A stretch of 64,000 bases of DNA, taken from Streptomyces spinosisporus (GTDB lineage Bacteria > Actinomycetota > Actinomycetes > Streptomycetales > Streptomycetaceae). A model generated the notes under the pieces. It was not told the origin of the DNA. It ran no database searches and saw only the letters and a list, made by a program, of their open reading frames with translations. This document shows positions 1 through 7,989 of this stretch, piece after piece. Every line of letters begins with the position of its first letter. Positions within the stretch are counted from its first letter, which is position 1. A program made the position numbers and the translations under genes. The stretch covers positions 930,001 through 994,000 of the forward strand of contig NZ_JALDAX010000001.1 in the NCBI RefSeq assembly GCF_022698145.1, given 5' to 3'.

Positions 1-688
1 CGGTCGACGGTGCCTCGACGCCGGTGGCCAGCGCCATCGCGACCGGGAAGGCCAGCACCACCGCCAGCACGGCAGAGCGGCCCGGGTCGGCCGAGGCGGC
101 CGCGTGGCCGGTGGCGTGGGGCGAGGCGAAGCCCAGGATCAGCACGGCCACGCAGATGACCACGAAGGCCACGGTCATCACGGCGAACAGCAGCCGCCCG
201 CCGTGCCCGAACCAGGTCAGCCCGGCCACCACCAGAAGCAGCAGCAGCGCGAGCGGGATGCGCCACGCGGCCAGCGCCGGGAAGAGGGCGATGACCGCGC
301 TGGCCGCGGCCGCGATCGAGATGCCGATGGTCAGCACGAAGTCGACCACCAGCGCCCCGATGGGCAGGAACGTGAAGCGCGCGCCGAAAGCCCGGCCTGC
401 CGCGGCAGCCGCGCCGCCGCCCTTGGGGAAGCGCCGCACCAGCTGCCAGTAGTTCGCCGTGACGACCACGACGAGCCCGATCACCAGGCTCATGGTCGGC
501 AGCAGCAGCGCCAGGTCACCGTGCAGGGCGCGCAGTGCGGCCTCGATCGCGTACGCCACCGAGGAGACCGGGTCCGCGATCACCGCGAAGGCGAACGCGA
601 AGAAGAGAACGGAGTGGCGCGGGCCGCGGGTGCGCACGGCGGGGGAGAGGGCGGCTGCGACGGCGGCAGCCGACTTTGACGAAGTCAC
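1..688 (-). CDS. Amino-acid permease, APC superfamily (N-terminal part, cut by window edge)
   Basis: The frame opens at a GTG (complement of 686-688), preceded by an AGGAAGG ribosome binding site, and runs out of the window without a stop, giving about 229 residues. The translation is strongly hydrophobic, with at least five membrane segments. The first reads FFAFAFAVIADPVSSVAYAI, the helix-1 style of APC amino-acid/polyamine permeases, where a broken helix with a small-residue stretch binds substrate. A later segment containing GALVVDFVLTIGISIAAAASA fits helix 3. The family imports amino acids or amines across the cytoplasmic membrane, usually with protons. The gene is divergent from the FAD monooxygenase at 878. 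Substrate cannot be told. The family call is fairly safe; the C-terminal half is not visible. Confidence 0.75.
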   Translation of the reverse strand, partial: MTSSKSAAAVAAALSPAVRTRGPRHSVLFFAFAFAVIADPVSSVAYAIEAALRALHGDLALLLPTMSLVIGLVVVVTANYWQLVRRFPKGGGAAAAAGRAFGARFTFLPIGALVVDFVLTIGISIAAAASAVIALFPALAAWRIPLALLLLLVVAGLTWFGHGGRLLFAVMTVAFVVICVAVLILGFASPHATGHAAASADPGRSAVLAVVLAFPVAMALATGVEAPST

Positions 689-849
689 GCGAAGACCTTC
701 CTGGGATGGTTCGTTCAGGACACTTCGCCGACCCGTCTTCCCGGCACACCGAGCATGACAATACGTCAAGAAACCATCGGCGAGGCGTTAGGGAAGCATC
801 AAGATTCCCCGACTCCGGGTAGCCGGGGCAGGACCTTCTTGCCCTGAGC

Positions 850-864
850 TTTGCATAATGCAAA
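850..864. promoter_or_regulatory. 15-bp palindrome, candidate operator
   Basis: TTTGCAT-A-ATGCAAA is a perfect inverted repeat (7-bp arms, 1-bp centre) immediately upstream of the GGAGGAAGG ribosome binding site of the monooxygenase. It is AT-rich against a GC-rich background and lies in the divergent 189-bp intergenic region. It could bind a dimeric repressor. No regulator gene is adjacent, so the protein that binds is unknown. Confidence 0.35.
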
Positions 865-877
865 AGTGGAGGAAGGC

Positions 878-2101
878 ATGACCGCTCGGGGAGTGGAGAG
901 GCGAAACGCACCGATGAAAGCAGTGATCTGCGGAGCCGGTATCGCCGGGCTGGCGCTGGCCGGCCGCCTGCACAACGTGCTCGGCTGGGAGGTCGTGGTC
1001 CTGGAGAAGGCCCCGCAGCCCCGTACCGAGGGATACATGATCGACTTCTTCGGGCCAGGCTACGACGCGGCCGAGGCCATGGGTGTTCTGCCCTGGCTGG
1101 AGGAGCTTGGCTATCCGGTCTCCGAGGCGGCCTTCCTCGACGACGACGGCCGGTGTCGGGCGCGACTCGACTACGGCCGGTTCGCCCGTTCCCTGGACGG
1201 GCGCCTGCTCAGCATCATGCGGCCGGACCTCGAACTCGCCCTGCGGGAACGGCTGTCCTTCGCCGTCGGCCTGCGCTTCGGCGTCGGCCCGGCACGCATC
1301 GACCCGAGTCCCTACGGCGTCCACGTCACCCTCACCGACGGCACTGCCCTCGACGCCGATCTCCTCGTTGGAGCCGACGGACTGCACTCCACGGTGCGGG
1401 CGATGGTCTTCGGCGAGGAACAACGGTTCGTGCGCTATCTCGGCTACCACACCGCCGCGTTCACCTTCGACGACTCCCACGTCCGCGCGGAGTTGGGCGA
1501 CCGGTTCTGCCTCACCGACACCGCAGGGCGGCAGATGGGCCTCTACGCACTCAGGGACGGCACCATCGCCGCCTTCGCCGTCCACCGCAGTGCCGACCCC
1601 CGGCGGCCAGAGGACGCGAGGGCTGCCCTCTACCACGAGTACGGCTCCCTCGGCTGGCTCGTACCCCGCGCCCTGGCCGGGTGCCCGCCCTCCCCGCGGA
1701 TCTACTACGACCAGGTCGCCCAGACCGATCTGCCCCGCTGGAGCCGCGGGCGGGTCGTGCTGGTCGGCGACGCCTGCCAGGCCGTGTCCCTGCTTGGCGG
1801 GCAGGGTGCCTCGCTGGCGGTCGCGGGGGCCTATGTCCTGGCCGACCAGCTCGCCGGTACGCGTCGCGTCGAGGACGCGCTGCACGGCTACGAACGCCTG
1901 TGGCGGCCTGCCATCAGGGACAGACAGCGCGCCGCCCGCAGAGCGGCCCGCTGGTTCGTCCCCGAAACGGCACGGCGACTGCGCGTCCGCCGAGCTGCCC
2001 TGCGCTTCGCCGGCCTGCCGGGCGTGAGCCGTCTCGCCGGCACCTCACTGGCCGGGAAGCAGCGGCCCTCGCTGCGACAACTCACCGCACTGCCCGTCTA
2101 G
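878..2101 (+). CDS. FAD-dependent monooxygenase (aromatic hydroxylase type)
   Basis: The 407-residue protein belongs to the FAD-binding_3 (p-hydroxybenzoate hydroxylase/UbiH-like) flavoprotein monooxygenases, which insert one oxygen atom into a substrate using NAD(P)H. Visible motifs are the N-terminal dinucleotide fold VICGAGIAGLA (about residues 16-26), the DG motif LLVGADGLHSTVR (about 163-175) and the GD motif VVLVGDACQAVSLLGGQGA (about 291-309). I chose the ATG at 878 because a strong GGAGGAAGG lies just upstream. An in-frame TTG at 851 lies inside the palindrome, and an ATG at 914 directly precedes the FAD motif; 914 remains possible. A SnoaL-like gene follows 86 bp later, a common pairing in secondary metabolism. 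Substrate unknown. Confidence 0.85.
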   Translation: MTARGVERRNAPMKAVICGAGIAGLALAGRLHNVLGWEVVVLEKAPQPRTEGYMIDFFGPGYDAAEAMGVLPWLEELGYPVSEAAFLDDDGRCRARLDYGRFARSLDGRLLSIMRPDLELALRERLSFAVGLRFGVGPARIDPSPYGVHVTLTDGTALDADLLVGADGLHSTVRAMVFGEEQRFVRYLGYHTAAFTFDDSHVRAELGDRFCLTDTAGRQMGLYALRDGTIAAFAVHRSADPRRPEDARAALYHEYGSLGWLVPRALAGCPPSPRIYYDQVAQTDLPRWSRGRVVLVGDACQAVSLLGGQGASLAVAGAYVLADQLAGTRRVEDALHGYERLWRPAIRDRQRAARRAARWFVPETARRLRVRRAALRFAGLPGVSRLAGTSLAGKQRPSLRQLTALPV

Positions 2102-2187
2102 TCGGGCCGCGTTCCGGTATCGCTCCGAGCGTCGTGATCCCTCGGAAGGACCCACTCGGCGGCACTTCGCACACTTCGGAGACCCGC

Positions 2188-2601
2188 ATGTCACCACGTT
2201 CCCGCCCCGGGCCCGCTGACCTGACCGCTCGGCTGCGCGAAGCCCTGGACACCGCCACCTGCCGGTCGTTGGCCGACGTCCTGCACCCGTACGTGTGCTG
2301 GAACCCGCCTGACGGAAGTGGCCCGGGCTGTCACACCCGCTCCCACGTCCTCAGCCTATGCGCCCGCTTGCACGCTCTCGGGCTGCGGGCCGATATAGAG
2401 GAGACCTTCACCTACCCGGCGGCTGTGGTTCTCGGCCTACGGATCCACGGCACCGTGCCTCCGGCCGATCCGCGGACCGTCGTGTACCACGTGTTCGACG
2501 TTGCCGACGGACTCGTCACCCGCATCACCGGCTATACCGACCGATCGCAGGCCCTTGACGCGGCCTTCCCCCGCGCCACGGCCGCGGGCCCGGAGCACTG
2601 A
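2188..2601 (+). CDS. SnoaL/NTF2-like small protein
   Basis: A 137-residue protein with the NTF2-like layout: an N-terminal helix (LTARLREALDTATCRSLADVLHPYVCW), a middle segment with HTRSHVLSLCARLHALG, then strands (AAVVLGLRIHGT, RTVVYHVFDVADGLVTRITGYTD) that end in the typical SnoaL pattern of a final strand with 'gyTDR'. SnoaL-like folds serve as polyketide cyclases, hydrolases or nuclear-transport-factor-like proteins of unknown role. It follows the FAD monooxygenase in the same direction, 86 bp downstream, and may act on the same substrate. The ribosome binding site is weak (GGAGACCCGC before ATG). The fold assignment is moderate; the activity is not predicted. Confidence 0.6.
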   Translation: MSPRSRPGPADLTARLREALDTATCRSLADVLHPYVCWNPPDGSGPGCHTRSHVLSLCARLHALGLRADIEETFTYPAAVVLGLRIHGTVPPADPRTVVYHVFDVADGLVTRITGYTDRSQALDAAFPRATAAGPEH

Positions 2602-2692
2602 GACCCGCCCGGGAAGCGGCGGTCAGGTCAGGGCGACGAGAACACCGCAGCATTCAGCAGTCTCAGATCGGTGGCAGCCCGTACCGGGACGT

Positions 2693-3010
2693 TCATGGCG
2701 CACGCCACTGTTCCAGCCGCCCACGTGGTATTGAACGCCGGGGTGTGCTGCGCGGGTGGGCCCGGCCCGGCGGACAGCCGGGCCCACCGACTCGCCGGGT
2801 GGCTCTTCTTCTTCCTGCCGGTCGCGGCCCGCGCATCGCGCGTACGGCGACGAGCCCTCCACCCACGACCACGATGGCAACCGCCGCCAGGACGGCGAGG
2901 GCGGTGATGCGGCCGGGTCCGAGGATCGTGTCGCCCCCGTCCGTGTCTGCGCCCGTCGCCGCGACCGGCGCGGACAGGGTCAGTCCTTCGCAGGCGGCGG
3001 AACTGGTCAC
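2693..3010 (-). pseudogene. Truncated remnant of a membrane-anchored protein (C-terminal anchor)
   Basis: On the minus strand a short open stretch contains one clear transmembrane helix (RITALAVLAAVAIVVVGGGL) followed by a basic tail (RAMRGPRPAGRRR). This is the usual C-terminal anchor of exported Streptomyces proteins such as anchored peptidases. No catalytic domain precedes it: upstream, beyond about 2990, the DNA reads instead as the remnant of a plus-strand gene. The stretch therefore looks like the 3' end of a gene whose 5' part was deleted. The rest of 2602-2985 shows no convincing gene on either strand. Confidence 0.4.
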
Positions 3011-3412
3011 CGGCCGGGCGCTGTCGGCGACCTGGAACTGGAAGGCGTTCGTCTGGAGCAGCCGTCGGACCGCGGGTTTCGGCGACTGGAGTTGCGACTG
3101 GGCGAGCTCGGACGGCGAACGCGCCTACGCGGGACTGCAGTTTACGCAGGACAACGACCTGTCGGACAACGGACAGCGCGCGAAGATCGCCGGAACAACC
3201 GGCTACGTCTCACCCAAGGAGGAGGGAGACGACAGCTGTGTCGTCTACACCCCGCGCCGCACGTACACGAACTCCGCCGGCGAGCGGACTGTCGAGCGCT
3301 TCCAGTTGACCCTGCGGAGCGGCAGCGGCCGAACGCCAAGGTGTGGGCCGACGCCAAGGCGCTGGCGGGCACCGCCGTGAAGGCCATCGCCAAGAACCTG
3401 CCCGGAAAATGA
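2986..3412 (+). pseudogene. Remnant of a secreted hypothetical protein, truncated and frameshifted
   Basis: The plus strand from about 2986 encodes a protein-like segment (AAELVTGRALSATWNW, then DWSCDWASSDGERAYAGLQF, TGYVSPKEEG, SCVVYTPRRTYTNSAGERT) that looks like the body of a secreted or lipoprotein domain with paired cysteines and tryptophans. At about 3318-3330 the good reading frame shifts by one phase: QLTLRSG is in one frame and AERNAKVWADAKALAGTAVKAIAKNLPGK-like sequence, ending at the TGA of 3410-3412, is in another. No start codon, signal peptide or ribosome binding site is present at the 5' end. A frameshift plus 5' truncation makes it a pseudogene. Confidence 0.5.
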
Positions 3413-3504
3413 AGCGGCCCGGAAAACGAACATGACCCAGACACCCGGAGTTCTGCCCGCTACGCACGGCCCGGAAGGCGCTGGGCTCGGTCGACCAGCG
3501 GTGG

Positions 3505-3681
3505 TCAAGACGGCCGTCCGTGACCATGGTTTCGGTAGGGCACCTCGTCAGGGCGCAGCCGTAACCGGGCCAGCCGCCAGGCGGTGTCCGAGGAGATTTC
3601 GTGGTGGCCGTTCTTGCGGATGCGGCGGGCGAGCAGGCTCGTGCGCGGGGCGAGCAGCCAGCGCAGCACGCTGGGGCTCAC
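3505..3681 (-). CDS. Small basic protein, last gene of the four-gene operon
   Basis: A 58-residue ORF starts at a GTG whose last two bases are shared with the TGA of the upstream 244-aa gene (GTGA overlap), with GGAGGCGGA as ribosome binding site. This suggests translational coupling. The product begins VSPSVLRWLLAPRTSLLARRIRK and is rich in arginine and leucine. It could be a short amphipathic or DNA/membrane-associated peptide. It contains one TTA leucine codon (complement of 3562-3564), which in Streptomyces would make translation depend on the bldA tRNA. I recognise no family. Its reality rests on the overlap and the ribosome binding site. Confidence 0.5.
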   Translation of the reverse strand: MSPSVLRWLLAPRTSLLARRIRKNGHHEISSDTAWRLARLRLRPDEVPYRNHGHGRPS

Positions 3682-4412
3682 TCCGCCTCCTCGGCGGCGG
3701 CGATCTCCTCGGCCAGCTGCCGGTGGCCGAGTGTGGTCATCGCGCTGCGCAGGATTTTCAGGAAGTCCTGCGCGTTGTCGTCGGTGAGTTTGCCGATGAA
3801 CGTGTGCAGTGTCTGGGCGGTGAGCACCCAGCGGGAGTGCGGATGCCACTGATGGATCTGGCGCACCAGCTCTTCGGGATCGATTCCCTCGGGTGGGCCC
3901 CCGATCCGGGGGGAGTGCTGGAGAAGCGTGTACAGGTGTGCCGCTGAAGGATTCGCGAGGAGCTCCTCGCGCAGGAACTCCACTCGCGCGCGAGCCTGGC
4001 GACGGTCCATCTCGTCGAGTTCGAACTCGTGACGGGCACGCTCCGCGCGGCGGGCACCCGCCGCGACATCATCATCGACGCGTAACGTCGCTCTGACGTC
4101 GAGTAGTTCAACGCCGTCTCGGTGGAGTGGCAGCTGCTGGCGCAACGCTGTTGCGAGTTCCTGTTCCGCAGCTGCGATGCGTAGCACCGATTCGCTGGCG
4201 AGGACCTTCTCCACCATGAGTCGTGCGGCGCGACTCGCCGCATAGCGGGCGTCCTTGTTAGCCGGCCCGTGCGGGGAATGGCGCCATTCGACCCGAACGA
4301 TCGCCTCGAACGGGAGTCCCGCATCACGGCTGTCGGGACGGTCATGGAAAATGGACGTCCACGTCTGCGCGGTCGACGGGAGGGTGTCGCGGCGCGTGCG
4401 GCGTCGCATCAT
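3678..4412 (-). CDS. Unrecognised 244-aa protein, possibly SPFH-like with coiled coil
   Basis: The start is the ATG at 4412, overlapping the TGA of the 780-aa gene by four bases (ATGA). Residues about 30-130 (FEAIVRVEWRH, then ESVLRIAAAEQELATALRQQ, then DGVELLDVRATLRVDDD) resemble the alternating strand/helix pattern of SPFH (band 7/prohibitin) domains. They are followed by a charged, probably coiled-coil stretch (ARRAERARHEFELDEMDRRQARARVEFLREEL). The C-terminal part (LVRQIHQWHPHSRWVLTAQT, then DFLKILRSAMTTLGHRQLAEEI) looks helical. The SPFH likeness is my inference from pattern only. There is no signal peptide or membrane segment. The gene is part of the coupled operon 7344-3505 and presumably works with the P-loop protein. 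Confidence 0.7.
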   Translation of the reverse strand: MMRRRTRRDTLPSTAQTWTSIFHDRPDSRDAGLPFEAIVRVEWRHSPHGPANKDARYAASRAARLMVEKVLASESVLRIAAAEQELATALRQQLPLHRDGVELLDVRATLRVDDDVAAGARRAERARHEFELDEMDRRQARARVEFLREELLANPSAAHLYTLLQHSPRIGGPPEGIDPEELVRQIHQWHPHSRWVLTAQTLHTFIGKLTDDNAQDFLKILRSAMTTLGHRQLAEEIAAAEEAE

Positions 4413-6751
4413 GCGTGTTCTTCCGCACTGTCGGCCCGCGCCATGGTCTGTTGGAAGGTCTCGATGATGCCGTCGTCGAGGAGCTGCGCGAGTTCGGTGT
4501 ACACGGCGCGATGGGCCAGCCCGGCGGACGGGAGCTCGATGCGGCCTGCCGATTGCTGGAGGGCGGCGGTCTTGGCCCATTGCCGTGCGATTGCCCGCAG
4601 CCGGTCGCGGGGACTCTCGCCCGGCGTGCCGGCCTGCTCCGGAAGGTTCACTGCCGTGCTCAAGATCTTCAGCACGTCAGCGTGTATGTGGGGATGACTG
4701 AGCGCCGCGTCCAGCCACAGACACACGACTGCCGATGTCTGGCCGTCCCGCTCGAATCCTTCGGTGCCTTGAAGGAGCGCTCGCCAGCCGACGATCAGCT
4801 CGGCGACGGGAGCCGTGAAATCCGCCTCGTCGCCGTGGGGGAGCAGGGCCGGGAGCGTGGGAGCATCGGGGTGTGTCGACTCGGCCAGGGCCCGGAACGC
4901 TTCCTGCCCGGCCACCAGTTTAGCCCCGCCATCGCTGCACCAGTCGATGACGTAGCCGAACAGAATCCGGCGCGCGCTGGGATCGCTCCACAGACTGTGC
5001 ACGGCTCCTTGCAGCGCTCGGCGTACTTCCAGGTCTTCGGATCCGGCTGCATGGCGCAGCCTCCGCAGCGCCTTGCCGGTGTGGAGGACCCCGAACTCTC
5101 CGGCGCACACCTGTACGGTGGCCAGCTGTTGGGCGGCATTGCCGGTCCTGGCCCACTGCAGCAGCATGTCGTGGATGTAGGAGGCGCTGGCCGTCTGCAG
5201 ACAGGCTGACGTGAGGAGTTCCACGGCCGACGGCCACAGCGGGGTGTGGTGCCAGCGCCAGACCAACTGGCGCAGGGGTTCTTGCCGACGATGACGTACC
5301 GCCCACCTCAGAGCGAAGCTGCCGATACGCTCGGCCATCGCCTGCCGTTCGGCGTCAGTGAGCGTTTCCAGTGCGGACTTGGGCTTCTTCAAGGGGGCGT
5401 CGGCCAGCCACTCCAGGAACTTCACCCGGGACAGGGGCCGATCGACCCAGAAGTACTCCAGTGCCGCGTCGTCCCATTCGGGGCGGTTGAAGGTGACAGT
5501 GTCGTCGACCTGCAATTCGGCCTCGATCGAGTCGACCATCTCGATGACACCGGATTCCTGTTGTCCCTTCAGGGACGGGTCACCGTCCCCGAAGACGGAT
5601 GCCAGGTCCGCCGTACTGGCGTAAACGTGTGCCACGGACGCTCCGCGCAAGGTGGCGCAGGCCAGCAGGAAGTTGCGCTGGAAGCTGGTACGTCCGGGCT
5701 CCTTGTGCCAAGCCAGAAGCTGAGGACGCCAGTTGTTACGGGCCGCGATGACGCTGAGAACCTGCCGGTCGAACGGTGTGTCACCGCCGCTCTTCCGTTT
5801 ACGTGCCAGTGCCTCCAGGTTGGGCAGGTTGCTGTCGCTGGCATGGTGCGCGTCCAGAATGAGAGTGACGATCTCCAGGGCCTCCACCGGTGGCTGACCG
5901 CTCAGCAAGGCGATGACGTCGTCATCGGTCAACCATCGATCGACCGGCAGATCAGGTGGCCCCTCCGCGCCCAGCCACTTGCGGGCGATTTCCAACGGCG
6001 AGGGCACCCCCACGGAGGGTTTGATCCCGTCAGGCGCTCCACCGCCCACGCGGCGCCACTGCTCCGGTGTGGTCAGCACCACGAGCCGGCCACTGCGACG
6101 TTTCAGCGTGTACTGTAAACGCTCGATCGTCGCACCGAACGTGTCGGCTATCTCGAAGCCTTCCTCATCAGGCGGGAGTTCGAGCAGATATCCGCGGTTC
6201 TCCGCCTGCGGCAGGCGGCGCAAGGGGAACTCCAGACCACCGCCGAAGCCGAGCGGACCCACACGAACGGCCGGGAACTCATGACGCAATTCCGCGAGGA
6301 GCGCGCACGCATTGGTCGTGCGCCCCGTGCCCGGCTTCTGAGCGAGTACCACGACAGATCCGGGATTCTTCCACCACTGATAGATTTCGTCGAACGAGTC
6401 ACCTCCCTCCGGACGCACGTACACGGTGCGGAGCGCGTCGAGGTAGGTGTCCGAAAACTCACTGTGGTCAAGCGGGTTTTCGAAACTCGCGTTGACTTTC
6501 AGGGCGTTCATTTCGCCGAGGTTGAGCAGGGCCATCTGCCGGAGACGCTTAACCGCGTCCGTGTCCAGAAGGGACTTGAGGCGTTCCTGCAACTCCTCAT
6601 CCAGTGGCACGCCCGCGTCCGACGATATGGTGTCCGGCGCCTGCGATGCGTCCGTGGAGTTGAAAGCGCTGGTCTCGTCCCAGCGCGGGCCTTCGGACCG
6701 CTGGCCGTTCTCGTGAGGTGGCCTCAGCCCGTAGTCCTGATGATCGTTCAC
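4409..6751 (-). CDS. Large P-loop-like protein of an unknown operon
   Basis: A 780-residue soluble protein starting at a GTG (6751) with a GGGGG-type ribosome binding site. Around residues 131-150 it reads SVVVLAQKPGTGRTTNACALLAEL, a Walker-A-like loop in which the usual lysine of GKT/S is arginine. A hydrophobic strand about 80 residues later (SGRLVVLTTP) sits where Walker B would be but lacks the acidic residue. The N-terminal 50 residues are polar and disordered-looking. The second half (about 450-780) is helical and repetitive in the way of HEAT/TPR-like scaffolds, with Trp-rich motifs such as LRQLVWRWHHTPLW. This layout recalls STAND-type NTPases of conflict systems, but I cannot assign a family and ATPase activity is doubtful. 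Confidence 0.75.
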   Translation of the reverse strand: MNDHQDYGLRPPHENGQRSEGPRWDETSAFNSTDASQAPDTISSDAGVPLDEELQERLKSLLDTDAVKRLRQMALLNLGEMNALKVNASFENPLDHSEFSDTYLDALRTVYVRPEGGDSFDEIYQWWKNPGSVVVLAQKPGTGRTTNACALLAELRHEFPAVRVGPLGFGGGLEFPLRRLPQAENRGYLLELPPDEEGFEIADTFGATIERLQYTLKRRSGRLVVLTTPEQWRRVGGGAPDGIKPSVGVPSPLEIARKWLGAEGPPDLPVDRWLTDDDVIALLSGQPPVEALEIVTLILDAHHASDSNLPNLEALARKRKSGGDTPFDRQVLSVIAARNNWRPQLLAWHKEPGRTSFQRNFLLACATLRGASVAHVYASTADLASVFGDGDPSLKGQQESGVIEMVDSIEAELQVDDTVTFNRPEWDDAALEYFWVDRPLSRVKFLEWLADAPLKKPKSALETLTDAERQAMAERIGSFALRWAVRHRRQEPLRQLVWRWHHTPLWPSAVELLTSACLQTASASYIHDMLLQWARTGNAAQQLATVQVCAGEFGVLHTGKALRRLRHAAGSEDLEVRRALQGAVHSLWSDPSARRILFGYVIDWCSDGGAKLVAGQEAFRALAESTHPDAPTLPALLPHGDEADFTAPVAELIVGWRALLQGTEGFERDGQTSAVVCLWLDAALSHPHIHADVLKILSTAVNLPEQAGTPGESPRDRLRAIARQWAKTAALQQSAGRIELPSAGLAHRAVYTELAQLLDDGIIETFQQTMARADSAEEHA

Positions 6752-6798
6752 CCGTACCCCCGCGGTGTGCAGCCCGGATCCCAGTGGGACTGCGAGAG

Positions 6799-7344
6799 TT
6801 ATCCGAGCGTGCCGTCGATTTCGAGTGCAGTGGCCTCGCCGCCCTGGCGCACCACCTTGGTCCGCTGCTCGATGTCGGCTGATGCTTCGGCGGTCACTCG
6901 TCCAACCTTGACTGCCCGGGCCACCCCGTCTGCCTCGACTTCGTCAAGGATCTGCCTGACCCTGACGCCCGGTGCAGAACGCCGTTCGCCCATGAAGGAC
7001 AGAGGCTGCCCGTAGATCGCCTCCAGGTCGTCGCGCAGTTCACTCATCGTCTCCAGCAGGTGCTCGTCATCGTGTCGAATCAGAGCGGGGTTGCGGTGAT
7101 AGACGGCCAATTCCCGGGCCACAGCCTCGAGCCGGCGAATCCGCTGCTCCGTCAGCTCTTCGTCGTGGATGCGCAGGGGAGCTCCGGGTTCCACCAGGGC
7201 AGGGCAGGTCGCCGGCCCAGTCGAGGTCTCGGTGTCATTTCCGCTACGGCGGTCGAGTACAGCACCGAGGCGGCCAAAGAGGAACTGGAATATCTGTGGC
7301 ATGGCCGATGTGGCCACTGTCGCTAGCGACAGCTGATCTCCCAT
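6799..7344 (-). CDS. Small helical protein, first gene of the four-gene operon
   Basis: A 181-residue protein; the ATG at 7344 follows a GGGGGG ribosome binding site, and its stop lies 47 bp before the start of the 780-aa gene. It opens with an amphipathic or membrane-proximal helix (LSLATVATSAMPQIFQFLFGRLGAVLDRR), then a Pro/Thr-rich linker, then a helical domain (EELTEQRIRRLEAVARELAVY, EHLLETMSELRDDLEAIY), and ends with a strand-like segment (EADGVARAVKVGRV, ADIEQRTKVVRQGGEATALEID). I do not recognise a named family. Small proteins of this style, with an N-terminal hydrophobic helix and a charged body, accompany large NTPases in actinobacterial conflict modules, which is the basis for suggesting a sensor or adaptor role. 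Confidence 0.7.
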   Translation of the reverse strand: MGDQLSLATVATSAMPQIFQFLFGRLGAVLDRRSGNDTETSTGPATCPALVEPGAPLRIHDEELTEQRIRRLEAVARELAVYHRNPALIRHDDEHLLETMSELRDDLEAIYGQPLSFMGERRSAPGVRVRQILDEVEADGVARAVKVGRVTAEASADIEQRTKVVRQGGEATALEIDGTLG

Positions 7345-7686
7345 TGAATCCCCCCCGAACGGTGAACTTAGGTCGCGGCAAGGCCGCAAGATCCCACAAG
7401 GCTACGAGCGCTTGGGACTCGGAGGCGAAGGCGCATTCTCGCCAAACATGCAGCGCCCCATATTCGGTCAGGCGAATTCGTGCTCCCGGAGGCGGCGTTG
7501 CGTTCGTACAAGCGTTCCCAATTTATGACCGGAGTCAAGTGCTGTGTCACCTGAGGTTGAAACTCCTCGATGGCGACGCGCCCTGCGGGTGCACTTCGAG
7601 AAATGGAACATGGGCGACCCCGGTACACATGGCCTGAATGAATGGCGCAAAGGGCGCATCGTGGCCGTCTGCCTGTAGGTGACCGG
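7345..7686. other. Intergenic region upstream of the four-gene operon
   Basis: These 342 bp separate the first gene of the unknown operon (start 7344, minus strand) from the 100-aa ParB-like paralogue gene (stop 7687, minus strand). The base composition is less GC-rich than the flanks, especially 7480-7560, and short open stretches here have no ribosome binding site or Streptomyces-like codon bias. The promoter of the operon must lie here, but I could not single out a convincing -35/-10 pair. Confidence 0.4.
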
Positions 7687-7989
7687 TCATGAACAAGGGG
7701 GTTCCGGGTCGGGTGGGTAGCCCTTTGCCCGGAGCCAGGTGTCGAGGGCCAGGGCCACGATGTCTCCGTGGGGGAGGTCGGTCTCGGCGTTGTAGCGTCG
7801 GATGCGTCGCTGGAGTTGGAGAACTTCGGGGACGGCGTAGTTGAGTTGTCCACGCTTGGTGTGCCGGTTGCTGATGACGTCCAGCGTGTCTGGGTGCGGC
7901 GTGAGAGCGTCGTCGGTTCGCTGGAGCTTGGTGTCGAGCGCATCCGCGATTTCACGTAGTAGGCGCGCGTGACGGGAGTCATGAGGCAC
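7687..7989 (-). CDS. ParB C-terminal-domain paralogue (100 aa)
   Basis: A 100-residue protein starting at a GTG (7989), 13 bases after CGGAGC. Its C-terminal half (VPEVLQLQRRIRRY, then DLPHGDIVALALDTWLRAKGY) aligns closely with the end of the 284-aa ParB-like protein encoded just upstream (VPAALKLKKRIKRF, then HLPIGDIVSVALDEWLTARGF), so the two share one domain. The first 40 residues are helical and have no counterpart in the longer protein. This domain probably makes the DNA-binding or dimerisation module of an actinobacterial plasmid partition protein. It may modulate partition or bind the same centromere. It lies 125 bp downstream of the parAB pair on the same strand. Confidence 0.65.
   Translation of the reverse strand: MPHDSRHARLLREIADALDTKLQRTDDALTPHPDTLDVISNRHTKRGQLNYAVPEVLQLQRRIRRYNAETDLPHGDIVALALDTWLRAKGYPPDPEPPCS

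Noticed and set aside
1153..2187. Extended N-terminus for the SnoaL-like protein
   Set aside because: The open frame continues upstream only as an Arg/Pro-rich antiframe of the FAD monooxygenase; the ATG at 2188 gives a normal-sized protein.
7468..7659. Small minus-strand ORF upstream of the four-gene operon
   Set aside because: No ribosome binding site, atypical codon use and no domain; more likely a noncoding promoter region.
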